A stretch of 64,000 nt of DNA, taken from Parapedobacter pyrenivorans. Lineage in GTDB: Bacteria > Bacteroidota > Bacteroidia > Sphingobacteriales > Sphingobacteriaceae. Position numbers and translations under genes: made by a program. The stretch is from the NCBI RefSeq assembly GCF_014636865.1, contig NZ_BMER01000001.1:2716718-2780717 (forward strand), in the 5' to 3' direction. Below, one piece after another: positions 52,024 to 60,904 of this stretch. The notes beneath the pieces were generated by a model. The model was not told the DNA's origin. It was given only the letters and a program-made list of their open reading frames with translations, and searched no databases. How positions within the stretch are numbered: position 1 is the stretch's first letter; every line of letters starts with the position of its first letter.

Positions 52024-52761
52024 ATGAAATTTTTAAGTATGATCGCCGCGGGGTGTTTGCTGATGAATACCGGCATTGTAACTGCTCAACAAGCTGATGA
52101 GGTCAAAAGGCCAACGCTGGAAAATCACGCCGATTCGGTCGCTTATGCTTTTGGTGCTTCAGTCGCACGGGACCTGAAGCGCACTGGTCTCGAAGGAATC
52201 AATGCCAACGCGTTTGCACAGGCTATTGCTGATGTATTTGACGGAAAGGCTATTCCTTTCGACGAGGTACAGGAACGCGAATTGATCATGAGCACCATCA
52301 CGGCGGCCCGCGAAAAGATGGATGGTCGAATGAAGGCTGAGGCCAGCGCCTTCATGGAACGTAATGGGGCTAGGCAGGGTGTCACGACCACGGCATCCGG
52401 TCTCCAATATGAGGTGGTTCGAGCGGGCACTGGTGGGCGGCCTGGGCTTATGGATACGGTAACTGTGCATTACAAAGGACAACTAAGTGATGGTAAGGTC
52501 TTCGATAGCTCCTATGACCGGGGCGCGCCTGCGACATTTCCCTTGGGCCGAGTGATACCAGGTTGGCAGGAAGGGTTGCAGCTGATGCCCGTGGGCGCGC
52601 ATTATCGGATTTATGTGCCTTATGAATTGGGGTATGGAGAGCGTGGAGCGGGGCAGGATATACCACCCTATAGCGCGTTGATTTTTGATGTGGAACTTAT
52701 TTCGGTGCAGCAGCCAGACGAGGTGTCGGTTATTGCTGATCCGGTGGACAAAGCCGAATGA
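52024..52761 (+). CDS. FKBP-type peptidyl-prolyl cis-trans isomerase, exported
   Basis: A 245-residue two-domain isomerase of the FkpA/Mip type. It has a signal peptide (ending near VTAQQ) and an N-terminal helical dimerisation domain (DSVAYAFGASVARDLKRTG, AFAQAIADVFDG). A long helix follows, then the FKBP domain at about 125-230 (GLQYEVVRAGTGGRPG, VTVHYKGQLSDGKVFDSSYDRG, VIPGWQEGLQLMPVGAHYRIYVP, YGERGAGQDIPPYSALIFDVELIS). It helps fold periplasmic or outer-membrane proteins. The end overlaps the aldo/keto reductase start by four bases. Confidence 0.95.
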   Translation: MKFLSMIAAGCLLMNTGIVTAQQADEVKRPTLENHADSVAYAFGASVARDLKRTGLEGINANAFAQAIADVFDGKAIPFDEVQERELIMSTITAAREKMDGRMKAEASAFMERNGARQGVTTTASGLQYEVVRAGTGGRPGLMDTVTVHYKGQLSDGKVFDSSYDRGAPATFPLGRVIPGWQEGLQLMPVGAHYRIYVPYELGYGERGAGQDIPPYSALIFDVELISVQQPDEVSVIADPVDKAE

Positions 52762-53654
52762 ATCCCTTAGGTAAATCGGATTTATTGGTAAGCGCGGTAA
52801 GTTTCGGCTGCATGTCATTGGGTGAAAATGCAATGGTCTACAAAGACTTGTTGCGGAAAGCAGCAGATGCGGGCATCAACTATTTTGATACGGCTGATTT
52901 GTACCAGAAAGGACTGAATGAGTTGTATGTGGGGGAAGCGCTTAAGCCCATCCGCAAGGATGTCCTCATCGCCACGAAAGTGGGCAATCAGTGGCGTCCG
53001 GATGGTAGTGGCTGGGACTGGAATCCGAGTAAAGATTATATCCTGAGGCACGTCGATCAAAGCCTTAAGCGACTCAAAACAGACTACATAGACCTTTACC
53101 AGTTGCATGGCGGAACCATCGATGATCCCATCGATGAAATAATAGACGCATTTGAAGTAATCAAGCAGCAGGGGAAAATCCGTTGGTATGGTATTTCCTC
53201 TATCCGGCCTAATGTAGTGAGGGAATATGTGAAGCGCTCGAACATTGTTAGTGTAATGCTGCAATATAGCTTGCTCGATCACCGGCCTGAGGAATCATTG
53301 TTGGCTTTACTCCACGAGCATGGGATCAGCGTGATTTGCCGGGGCGCCATTGCCCAAGGCTTGCTGGTTGGCAAGGCGGCTGATCGTTACCTGCAGTATA
53401 CAGATGGGGAGGTGGCAAAAGCAGCAAAGGCTGTGAGTAAGGTGGCTAATGAATCGGGGTTAACTAACCTGGATGTCGCATTGGGCTATGTATGGACACA
53501 CCCGGCTGTGGCTACGGCCACATTGGGGGTACGGACAACAGCTCAATTGGATGAGGGCATCCAAGCACTACGCCGCGCCGCGCCGCTATCCGAAAGCCAG
53601 CAGCACTTGCTACGTCATTCAGTCCGCTCATTCAGCTACGAAGTACATCGATAA
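52758..53654 (+). CDS. Aldo/keto reductase
   Basis: A 298-residue NADPH-dependent oxidoreductase with a TIM barrel. The active-site pattern is present: FDTADLYQKGLNELYVGEAL (catalytic Tyr), KVGNQ (Lys) and DLYQLHGGTIDDPIDEII (His). KQQGKIRWYGISS and the C-terminal coenzyme region TLGVRTTAQLDEGIQAL also match. The substrate is unknown. It overlaps the FKBP gene by four bases and so is co-translated with it. Confidence 0.93.
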   Translation: MNPLGKSDLLVSAVSFGCMSLGENAMVYKDLLRKAADAGINYFDTADLYQKGLNELYVGEALKPIRKDVLIATKVGNQWRPDGSGWDWNPSKDYILRHVDQSLKRLKTDYIDLYQLHGGTIDDPIDEIIDAFEVIKQQGKIRWYGISSIRPNVVREYVKRSNIVSVMLQYSLLDHRPEESLLALLHEHGISVICRGAIAQGLLVGKAADRYLQYTDGEVAKAAKAVSKVANESGLTNLDVALGYVWTHPAVATATLGVRTTAQLDEGIQALRRAAPLSESQQHLLRHSVRSFSYEVHR

Positions 53655-53696
53655 AAAATTACAGTTTTTAACTTTTAACTTAATTATAAACAGCAA

Positions 53697-54545
53697 ATGA
53701 AGAAGCATCTGAGATTAATTGCCCTTATGGGATGTGTGGCATTAAGCATGGGAGTGACCAAGCTGTATGCACAGCAGCCGGAAAAGAAACTGGGTTGGTA
53801 TTTATCGGCACAGACCTATACCTTCAATAGGTTTACGTTCTTTGAAGCCGTTGACAAGACGCTCAGTGCCGGGCTGAATACTGTCGAGGCATTCAATGGC
53901 CAGGAACTCGGTGGAGGAATTGAAGGTTCGATGGATTATAAGATGGACGCCGAAAAACGTAAGGCAATTTTGAAAGCCTTAAAAAAGAAGGGCGTGAAAC
54001 TTTATGCCTTTGGTGTGGTGAACGGTGACAACGAAACAGAATGGAAACAATTGTTTGAGTTTGCGAAAGCAATGGGCATAAAAGTGATCAATTCCGAGCC
54101 GAAGGCAGAATTTATGCCCCTGATTGGCCAGCTTGCAACCCAGTATAAAATAAAAGTAGGCATTCACAATCATCCAGAACCCTCACATTACTGGAGTCCT
54201 CAGGTTGTGCTTGACGCGATCGCTGCTGCCAATAGCGAATATGTAGGTGCCTGTGCCGATATCGGCCATTGGGTGCGGTCGGGATTAGACCCGGTGGAAA
54301 GCCTGAAGCAATACGAAGGACACCTGGTCAGCTTGCATTTCAAGGACCTGGCTGAGAAATCAAGTAAGACGCACGATGTGCATTGGGGAACCGGTGTGTG
54401 TAATGTGAAAGGGGTGATTGCCGAATTGAAACGCCAAGGGTTCAAGGGGGTTATCTCTGCAGAGTATGAGCATAATTGGGAGAACAACGCCGGCGATGTC
54501 GCACAGAGTGTTGCCAATTTCAGGGAAATTGTAAGCGGGCTTTAA
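53697..54545 (+). CDS. Exported sugar phosphate isomerase/epimerase-like TIM-barrel protein
   Basis: A 282-residue protein with a signal peptide (ALMGCVALSMGVTKLYAQQ) and an AP-endonuclease-2/xylose-isomerase-like TIM barrel (LSAGLNTVEAFNGQELGGG, YKIKVGIHNHPEPSHYW, EYVGACADIGHWVRSGLDP, LVSLHFKDL, GVISAEYEHNW). The His/Glu/Asp residues in HNHPEP, CADIGHW and SAEYEHNW form the usual divalent-metal site. Exported members co-occur in Bacteroidota with Gfo/Idh and DUF1080 proteins in 3-keto-glycoside pathways. Those partners lie 15-20 kb upstream here, so the link is tentative. Confidence 0.87.
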   Translation: MKKHLRLIALMGCVALSMGVTKLYAQQPEKKLGWYLSAQTYTFNRFTFFEAVDKTLSAGLNTVEAFNGQELGGGIEGSMDYKMDAEKRKAILKALKKKGVKLYAFGVVNGDNETEWKQLFEFAKAMGIKVINSEPKAEFMPLIGQLATQYKIKVGIHNHPEPSHYWSPQVVLDAIAAANSEYVGACADIGHWVRSGLDPVESLKQYEGHLVSLHFKDLAEKSSKTHDVHWGTGVCNVKGVIAELKRQGFKGVISAEYEHNWENNAGDVAQSVANFREIVSGL

Positions 54546-54550
54546 GGGCC

Positions 54551-54590
54551 TGCAATGGGCCTTAGGTTGTATTGCCGAGGGCCCATTGCA
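54551..54590. terminator. Inverted repeat between convergent genes, probable bidirectional terminator
   Basis: Perfect 11-base arms TGCAATGGGCC (54551-54561) and GGCCCATTGCA (54580-54590) lie between the converging genes ending at 54545 and 54602. The stem can extend inward with one mismatch. There is no strong T run, so factor-assisted or bidirectional termination is more likely than a classic intrinsic terminator. Confidence 0.45.
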
Positions 54591-54601
54591 TAGCTTCCCA
54601 T

Positions 54602-55216
54602 TCAAAACAACCCAAATAGCTCCGTTTCTATTTTCTGGAGTACAAAACCCATATCCTCCGGTTTATTGGCAAAATCGAGCTTATCCTTATCCAAAATAAG
54701 CAATTTGCCATCCTTGTAGTTCTTGATCCATTTTTCGTACTTGGCATTGAGCTTGGATAAGTAATCCAATCGGATATTTGCTTCGTATTCGCGACCACGG
54801 GTCTGTATGTTTTCCACGAGCGTAGGGACAGAAGCCCTAAGATAGATCAATAAATCAGGTGGTTTGATATATGATATGATGCTCTCGAATATATTGCTGT
54901 AATTTTCAAAATCCCGGGCACTCATCAGCCCCATATCATACAGGTTTTCCGCAAAAATATAGGCGTCTTCATAAATGGTGCGATCTTGGATGATATTAAT
55001 CTCTTTTTGCTGCAGTTGCACAATATGCCTGAAACGGCTATTGAGGAAAAAAATTTGTAGGTTGAAGGCCCAACGCTTCATGTCGCCGTAAAAATCTTCC
55101 AAGTAAGGATTGTCGTCTACAGCTTCAAACTGTGGTTCCCATTTGAGGTGGTTGGCCAGCAACTTGGTGAGCGTTGTTTTCCCTGCTCCGATATTTCCTA
55201 CGATGGCAATATGCAT
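54602..55216 (-). CDS. Deoxynucleoside kinase
   Basis: A 204-residue nucleotide-salvage kinase. P-loop GNIGAGKTTLTKLL at the N-terminus, YLEDFYGDMKRWAFNLQIFFLNSRF (substrate-binding helix), the DRTIYEDAYIFA (DRS/ERS-like) motif and the LIYLRASVPTLVENIQTRGREYE lid region match the dNK/dGK-dCK family. Base specificity is not fixed. It is three bases after trpS on the same strand and probably co-transcribed. Confidence 0.93.
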   Translation of the reverse strand: MHIAIVGNIGAGKTTLTKLLANHLKWEPQFEAVDDNPYLEDFYGDMKRWAFNLQIFFLNSRFRHIVQLQQKEINIIQDRTIYEDAYIFAENLYDMGLMSARDFENYSNIFESIISYIKPPDLLIYLRASVPTLVENIQTRGREYEANIRLDYLSKLNAKYEKWIKNYKDGKLLILDKDKLDFANKPEDMGFVLQKIETELFGLF

Positions 55217-55219
55217 ATA

Positions 55220-56215
55220 CTAAAACTTTCTAAAGCCGATAATTTGACGGATATCCGCTAAGGTTTTGCGCGCACTTTCCCTTGCTTTCTCGTTACCTCG
55301 GCGGATCACTTTGCTAATATACTCGTTATCACTGGAAATCTCATCTATGCGTGCGCGGATGGGTGTCGTAGCCATGATCATGTCTTCCGCCAATTGCTTC
55401 TTAAGGTCGCCATAGCGTATTTGGCAGGAATTATACAGCTCATCGAAATGTGCGACGGTATCGACAGCGGATACCGCAGCAAGCAAGGTAAATAAGTTTT
55501 GGATGACTTCCGGCTTTTGCTGATTAGGTTCTGTCGGGCCGCCATCGGTTACCGCACGCATCACCTTCTTGCGGATAATCTCGGGAGTGTCCGATAAATA
55601 AACCGCATTAGCTTCGCCTTCCGATTTTCCCATTTTTCCCTTCCCGTCCAAACCAGGTATCTTAACGAGCTGCTTGCTGAAAGAAAATGCATGAGGCTCG
55701 ATAAAGTAGGGTGTTTTATACATCCGGTTAAACCGATTTGCGAACGTACGCGTCATTTCGAGGTGTTGCTCTTGGTCTTTTCCCACAGGCACCTTGGTGG
55801 CTCTGTGCAGCAGAATATCGGCAGCCATCAATACGGGGTAGGTGAGTAGGCCCGCATTCACGTTGTCGGGATTAGCCCTCACTTTGTCTTTAAAGGATGT
55901 GGCCCGCTCAAGTTCGCCTAAATAGGCATTCATATTGAGGTAAAGATACAACTCCGCTACTTCGGGCACGTCAGATTGGATATATATGGTAGCCACATCA
56001 GGATCAATGCCGGCGGCGAGGTATTCCACCACGACCTGACGTACGTTGGCATGCAGATCCTCCGGCGTGGGATGTGTCGTCAACGAATGGAGGTCTGCAA
56101 TGAAAAAGTAGCAGTTATGTTCATGCTGCATTTGCACGAAATTGGTAACTGCTCCATAATAATTCCCCAAATGTAATTTTCCGGTACTGCGGATGCCGCT
56201 CACTACTGTTTCCAT
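55220..56215 (-). CDS. trpS: Tryptophanyl-tRNA synthetase
   Basis: A 331-residue class I synthetase. The start at 56215 (METVVSGIRSTGKL) is chosen, because the longer frame to 56290 adds 25 unlikely residues covering the promoter region. The HIGH-equivalent is TGKLHLGNYYGA, and the KMSKS-equivalent is GKMGKSEGEA near residue 195. The MAADILLHRATKVPVGKDQEQHLEMTR block is typical of TrpS. A -7-like element on the minus strand (complement of 56224-56231, one mismatch) supports the short start. Confidence 0.96.
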   Translation of the reverse strand: METVVSGIRSTGKLHLGNYYGAVTNFVQMQHEHNCYFFIADLHSLTTHPTPEDLHANVRQVVVEYLAAGIDPDVATIYIQSDVPEVAELYLYLNMNAYLGELERATSFKDKVRANPDNVNAGLLTYPVLMAADILLHRATKVPVGKDQEQHLEMTRTFANRFNRMYKTPYFIEPHAFSFSKQLVKIPGLDGKGKMGKSEGEANAVYLSDTPEIIRKKVMRAVTDGGPTEPNQQKPEVIQNLFTLLAAVSAVDTVAHFDELYNSCQIRYGDLKKQLAEDMIMATTPIRARIDEISSDNEYISKVIRRGNEKARESARKTLADIRQIIGFRKF

Positions 56216-56253
56216 ATTGACCGCGAAAATAAGGAATTCTCCACTATTATCCT

Positions 56254-56261
56254 TATTTTTG
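56254..56261 (+). promoter_or_regulatory. -7 element of the fatty-acid desaturase gene
   Basis: TATTTTTG is a perfect TAnnTTTG match, 29 bases upstream of the ATG at 56291. It shares the short divergent region with the trpS promoter. Confidence 0.55.
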
Positions 56262-56290
56262 TCTGGCAAAGGATTATTTAGCGGCAGCAT

Positions 56291-57391
56291 ATGGAAGCAC
56301 TCGTGAAACCGACATATAAGAAACCGGGGCCAGATGATTTTTTTAAGAAACTACAAAGAGAAGTACAGGAAAAGATACTTGGTGACAAGCGCATCCAGCG
56401 GCGCAATGTTGCGAAAACTTATTTGCTGCTTTTCCTTTATGTAGGATTTTACACCGCTATTTTACTGCTAGGCAACTACACTCCCCTGTTGTTTTTATCC
56501 TATATTTTGTTAGGGTTTTCAATGATTATGCTGTTCATCAACGCCTTTCATGATGCTGCCCACGGTGCTGTGTTTAAGAAACGCAGGCATAACCAGCGGT
56601 TTATGTACGTTTTAGAGTTTTTCGGCAGCAACAGTTGGTTATGGGGCAAGCGGCATAACGCATTGCATCACCCGTATCCGAATATCCAACATTGGGATAC
56701 GGATATCAAGCAAAGTGATTTGGTGCGGATTTTCCCCGATAGCGAGTATTTGGAGCAGCATCGCTACCAGCATATCTACATGTTTTTGCTGTACCCGTTG
56801 TATACACTCAATTGGTTGTTTATCCGTGATTTCAAGGACTTTTTCGGCACCAAGGATAACTACGTGAAGCGCATCATGAAAATTCCCAAAGTGGAGTATT
56901 ACAAGCTATTTGCCGCAAAAATTTTCAATCTGTTTTATTTGGTGGGTATCCCAATGATCGTGCTTAGTCAGCCTTGGTATATGGTGCTGCTGGGATGGCT
57001 ATGCATGCATGTATTTGGAAGCTTACTGGGGGTTATTGCGCTGATATCTACACACGTGGATGAAACGGCTGTTTTTCCATTACCCCCCGCTGACGGCAAG
57101 ATGGACGTGACATGGGCTGAGCATCAGATGATGGTTACCAAAGATTTCAGTGCGGACAATCCCATTGCCAATTTCCTCTTTGGCGGTTTTACCCATCATG
57201 TTGCGCACCATTTGTTTCCCCATGTGGCTCATACGTATTATCCGTATATCACACCCATCATCAAGCGATACGCAAAGGAATATAATTTGCCGTATACCTG
57301 CTATCCAGCCATCAAGGCGGTGCGGTCACATTTTGTACTCCTTAAAAAGCAGGGCGCGAGTGAAAATATCTTCCAGCACGGCGAATTATAG
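56291..57391 (+). CDS. Membrane fatty acid desaturase
   Basis: A 366-residue integral-membrane di-iron desaturase. The three histidine boxes are present: HDAAHG near residue 87, HNALHH near 118, and HHVAHHLFPH near 300. They are separated by predicted membrane helices. It introduces double bonds into acyl chains of membrane lipids. Position specificity cannot be told. It is divergent from trpS, and its 3' end overlaps the convergent mazG gene by six bases. Confidence 0.94.
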   Translation: MEALVKPTYKKPGPDDFFKKLQREVQEKILGDKRIQRRNVAKTYLLLFLYVGFYTAILLLGNYTPLLFLSYILLGFSMIMLFINAFHDAAHGAVFKKRRHNQRFMYVLEFFGSNSWLWGKRHNALHHPYPNIQHWDTDIKQSDLVRIFPDSEYLEQHRYQHIYMFLLYPLYTLNWLFIRDFKDFFGTKDNYVKRIMKIPKVEYYKLFAAKIFNLFYLVGIPMIVLSQPWYMVLLGWLCMHVFGSLLGVIALISTHVDETAVFPLPPADGKMDVTWAEHQMMVTKDFSADNPIANFLFGGFTHHVAHHLFPHVAHTYYPYITPIIKRYAKEYNLPYTCYPAIKAVRSHFVLLKKQGASENIFQHGEL

Positions 57392-58189
57392 CCTTTTGGC
57401 TTCTTCCCAAAAGACATCCATTTCGGCAAGTGTCATTTCCTTTAGATTTTTGCCGGATTCCCTGGCGCGCGTCTCTAAATGGGTGAATCGATTGATGAAT
57501 TTCTTATTGGTTCGCTCAAGGGCATTTTCGGGATTTATACCAACAAACCGCGCATAGTTGACCAGTGAGAAGAGGAGATCGCCAAATTCAGCTTCTGCCT
57601 TTTCGGTATCAATGGCCGTTGCGGTTGTTACGTCAAACTCGTTCTTGAATTCGGCCATTTCTTCCTCCACTTTCCGCCAAACTTGGTGCTTTTCTTCCCA
57701 GTCGAAACCTACACCACGGACTTTATCCTGTATTCGGTAAGCCTTTACCAGGGCAGGTAGTGAAGCCGGTACACCCGCAAGTACTGATTTATTGCCTTCT
57801 TTGAGTTTTAGCTGCTCCCAGTTCCGTTTTACGTCTTCTTCATTGTTTACTTCCACGTCGCCATAGATATGTGGGTGGCGTGAAATCAGTTTTTCGCACA
57901 CCCCATTGAGTACATCAACAATGTCAAAAAAACCTTGTTCTTCAGCGATACGTGCATAAAACACCAGGTGCATCATCAGATCACCAAGCTCCTTTTTTAC
58001 TTCATTGAGGTCATTATCCAATATGGCATCTCCCAATTCGTACATTTCTTCAATGCTGAGGTGACGGAGTGTTTCCATGGTCTGTTTCCTGTCCCAAGGA
58101 CATTCCACGCGCAATGTATGCAACACGGCCAGTAGGCGTTCGAAGGCGCTTGCAGGTGTTTCTTGGGGCGGGGGTGGCGTATGTGGCAT
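57386..58189 (-). CDS. mazG: Nucleoside triphosphate pyrophosphohydrolase MazG
   Basis: A 267-residue enzyme with two MazG domains. The N-terminal domain has VECPWDRKQTMETLRHLSIEEMYELGDAI and KKELGDLMMHLVFYARI (EExxE and ExxD metal ligands). The C-terminal domain has EEEMAEFKNEF and EFGDLLFSLVNYARF. It hydrolyses NTPs to NMPs and pyrophosphate, cleaning aberrant nucleotides. Length is normal. A perfect -7 element lies at 58208-58215. Confidence 0.96.
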   Translation of the reverse strand: MPHTPPPPQETPASAFERLLAVLHTLRVECPWDRKQTMETLRHLSIEEMYELGDAILDNDLNEVKKELGDLMMHLVFYARIAEEQGFFDIVDVLNGVCEKLISRHPHIYGDVEVNNEEDVKRNWEQLKLKEGNKSVLAGVPASLPALVKAYRIQDKVRGVGFDWEEKHQVWRKVEEEMAEFKNEFDVTTATAIDTEKAEAEFGDLLFSLVNYARFVGINPENALERTNKKFINRFTHLETRARESGKNLKEMTLAEMDVFWEEAKRL

Positions 58190-58207
58190 ATGACGTTATT
58201 TTGTGCG

Positions 58208-58215
58208 CAAAGATA
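58208..58215 (-). promoter_or_regulatory. -7 element of mazG
   Basis: On the minus strand this reads TATCTTTG, a perfect TAnnTTTG match 18 bases upstream of the mazG ATG. Confidence 0.55.
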
Positions 58216-58245
58216 ATGAATCTGGCCACATAGGTGTCGGCCGAC

Positions 58246-60771
58246 TTAACTAATTACCGCTTTGGCCCGGCTGTGAATCTGAAGCTGCTGCATGAGGCTA
58301 TTCAGTTGGGAGAGGGTATGTTCCAATACTTGTTGTTGGGGCAGTTCGCCGTTTCGGGCATCAATTTCCATTTTGCGCAATTGAAAGGCGATGCTGTTGC
58401 CTCCGATCTGCGCAGTACGCCCCGCAATGCGATGGAGCAGCAACTCCACATGGGTTAGATCGTTTTTTTTATAATGATGCTGGAGTGATGTCATATCGGA
58501 TAGCGTGTCCCTCAGAAAAAGTGCAATAATTTTATCAGCCTGTTCTTCATCACCCATTGCCAAATGCTCAATCGCCGATAAATTAGGATGGTTTGAAGGG
58601 GCCTGGGCGGGTAGTGGTGTGATGCCCAACAGCTGCAGTAAATCCGCCTCCTTGAATGGCTTGAGCAGCAAGCCATCGAAACCGTGGGCAAGGATTTGTT
58701 CCTGTTCTTCGGGTAGGGCCTGTGCGGTGCAGGCAAAGATATTTACACCATCGGAGCCGATTTTTTGACGCAATTCCCGATTAAGCTGCATGCCATCCAT
58801 TTCCGGCATCCGGATATCCATTAGGATGGTTTTCACACTCGGATCCCAATGAGCGGCCAATACTTCGGTCGGCGAGCTGAAACAACGATAGGGGACCATA
58901 TACTTATCCAGGATATTTTGGCATAACCCCAATATAAACCGATCGTCATCTACAATCCATACACTGCCATCAAAAGGTTTGGAGGCGATTTGCGATGGAT
59001 GCGGGCGGGCTTCAGGTGTCGTTTCCGCTGCGGTTTTAAGCGGGAGGTTGACTTTGAACACGGAGCCGAATCCTTTTTTGCTGTCTACCCGGATGTGACC
59101 ATTCATGTTTTCACAGATGGTTTTTACAATGCTCAACCCCAGCCCACTGCCAAAATGGACGCCCGAATTGGCATTCTCAGACTGTTCAAAGTCGTTGAAT
59201 ATGCGTTCGAGATCACCCTTGGGAATGCCCTTACCCGTGTCCTTTACGACAATATTTAACTCTGTTTTCGCAGCATACACCACGGTGCTAACATAGAGTG
59301 TCACCCGTCCGTTGTCGGTAAATTTGATGGCGTTGCTCAGTAGATTGAATAGGATTTGCTTGATGCGGAAGGCATCGCCCAATACATTTCCGGATCCCAA
59401 AATACGGCTATTAAGTAACAATTCGAGCCCCTTGGCCTGGGCCTGGGTTTTCATCACGGAGACCACGTTGCTTACCAGACCCAGTACAGCAAAGGGCTTT
59501 TCATTCAGCGTGATCTTGCCGGAGGTAATCCGACTGTAATCTAGGATTTCATTGACAATTTGCAAGAGGTGTTCTGACGACTGGTATATGGCGTCGACCT
59601 TGGGATTGTCTGTACTTTCACCTTGTTTGAGTTGCTCAGCATATCCGATGATGGATTGTAGCGGTGTGCGCAACTCGTGGCTCATGTTGGCTAAGAAGCG
59701 CTGTTTTGCGGCGGCATGGTACTCGGCTTCCTCTTTTGCTACCTCTAAAGCGGCCCGATACGCGTTGCTTCGACGGATGTCTGCCAGGATCAAATAAACC
59801 ATGATGGCGGTGATGATAAAAAACGCCAGGATAATCCCTCCAATGCGCCATACGCTCTCACTCACAACGGCCTTGGCTTGCTGGTTGTCCACTTCCATCT
59901 GTTGCATGGCTTCGTTTTCTACGGAATGAAGAATGCTCAGCATATTACTAATCAAGGTGTTGCTGAATACCGTCAATTCCATTTCGCGGTCGACGAATTG
60001 TTCACGCTGCCGTTGTTGGAGCATTTGGAAACGCCGAACGGCACTGTCAATGCGGGCCAGCGTGCTGTCTTGCTTCACGGCCCTGATGGTGTCTACGATG
60101 GTTTCCATTTCTTCCTCTACCATACGCCGCTCTTCGGTAACCTGTTGCGGTTGTTCCGGTCGTTTCCTTCCGAAAACACGTGCGAAAAACCCTCGGTCAT
60201 CCTGATCAATCACAATAGCTGATGCCGCGCTGGTGTCTCCGGCGATGGTCGTGGTACGCCGTTTCCGTTCTGTTGTGACGATGGTACTGTCGGCGCTGGG
60301 TTCGTAGATAACGTCGCTGAGGGATTGTAGCTGTTCAGAAAACTCACGGCTATCCACCACTTTTTCACGTACCTTTACGTAGGAATTGAATAGCTTATCG
60401 CGTTGCCGGAGCAGGGTTTTTATCGAATCTATCCGGGATAGCTGCACACCGCTGCCTTGATACAGGTGCTTCAGCGAATCCAGGGAAGCCACGATTGCCG
60501 CTGATTCCTTGGAAAAACTTTTATAGGTGGCGTTACCCCCGAATGCTTGCGAACGTTGCAGTTGATCAAGGCGCATGATATCTCGTGAGATGCCGCTCAC
60601 CATCTCCAGCTTTGGGTCAGGTGTGGTAATGTTTTCCACGGTATCCATGATTTCGGTAAACGCAACGCGGCTGATGACCCATGCCAAAACCAGCGACACT
60701 GCACAGGATATGAAGACGAAGATAACCTTGCGCCGTACACTTCTAGTCGATTGTATGTCTTGGGTAGGCAT
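58246..60771 (-). CDS. Hybrid histidine kinase with receiver and HPt domains
   Basis: An 841-residue phosphorelay protein. Two membrane helices (about residues 14-36 and 308-328) enclose a sensor region of about 270 residues with helical, charge-rich segments but no named domain. HisKA has the phospho-His near residue 362 (LANMSHELRTPLQSIIGY). The HATPase shows NAIKFTDNGR, DTGKGIPKGDL and GSGLGLSIVKTI. The receiver Asp is near residue 650 (LMDIRMPEMDGMQL), and a C-terminal HPt has its His near residue 778 (LLHRIAGRTAQIGG). No response regulator with an output domain is adjacent, so the partner must be elsewhere. Confidence 0.94.
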   Translation of the reverse strand: MPTQDIQSTRSVRRKVIFVFISCAVSLVLAWVISRVAFTEIMDTVENITTPDPKLEMVSGISRDIMRLDQLQRSQAFGGNATYKSFSKESAAIVASLDSLKHLYQGSGVQLSRIDSIKTLLRQRDKLFNSYVKVREKVVDSREFSEQLQSLSDVIYEPSADSTIVTTERKRRTTTIAGDTSAASAIVIDQDDRGFFARVFGRKRPEQPQQVTEERRMVEEEMETIVDTIRAVKQDSTLARIDSAVRRFQMLQQRQREQFVDREMELTVFSNTLISNMLSILHSVENEAMQQMEVDNQQAKAVVSESVWRIGGIILAFFIITAIMVYLILADIRRSNAYRAALEVAKEEAEYHAAAKQRFLANMSHELRTPLQSIIGYAEQLKQGESTDNPKVDAIYQSSEHLLQIVNEILDYSRITSGKITLNEKPFAVLGLVSNVVSVMKTQAQAKGLELLLNSRILGSGNVLGDAFRIKQILFNLLSNAIKFTDNGRVTLYVSTVVYAAKTELNIVVKDTGKGIPKGDLERIFNDFEQSENANSGVHFGSGLGLSIVKTICENMNGHIRVDSKKGFGSVFKVNLPLKTAAETTPEARPHPSQIASKPFDGSVWIVDDDRFILGLCQNILDKYMVPYRCFSSPTEVLAAHWDPSVKTILMDIRMPEMDGMQLNRELRQKIGSDGVNIFACTAQALPEEQEQILAHGFDGLLLKPFKEADLLQLLGITPLPAQAPSNHPNLSAIEHLAMGDEEQADKIIALFLRDTLSDMTSLQHHYKKNDLTHVELLLHRIAGRTAQIGGNSIAFQLRKMEIDARNGELPQQQVLEHTLSQLNSLMQQLQIHSRAKAVIS

Positions 60772-60904
60772 GCACTATTCCCTGATTTTCAAGTAAAGCT
60801 ACCAAAAATTGTGCTAAACACGGCAACCCGCCATGAGAAGTAGACCATCAATTGCGTTACGATACGCAGAAAGCCCGTTCTGATAGCGGGTTGCTGATTT
60901 CCGA

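Noticed and set aside
60855-60895. Possible terminator hairpin downstream of clpB (around AGCCCGTTC...GCGGGTTG)
   Set aside because: Only a four-base GC core pairs cleanly, and there is a mismatch next to it. This is not enough to list as a feature.
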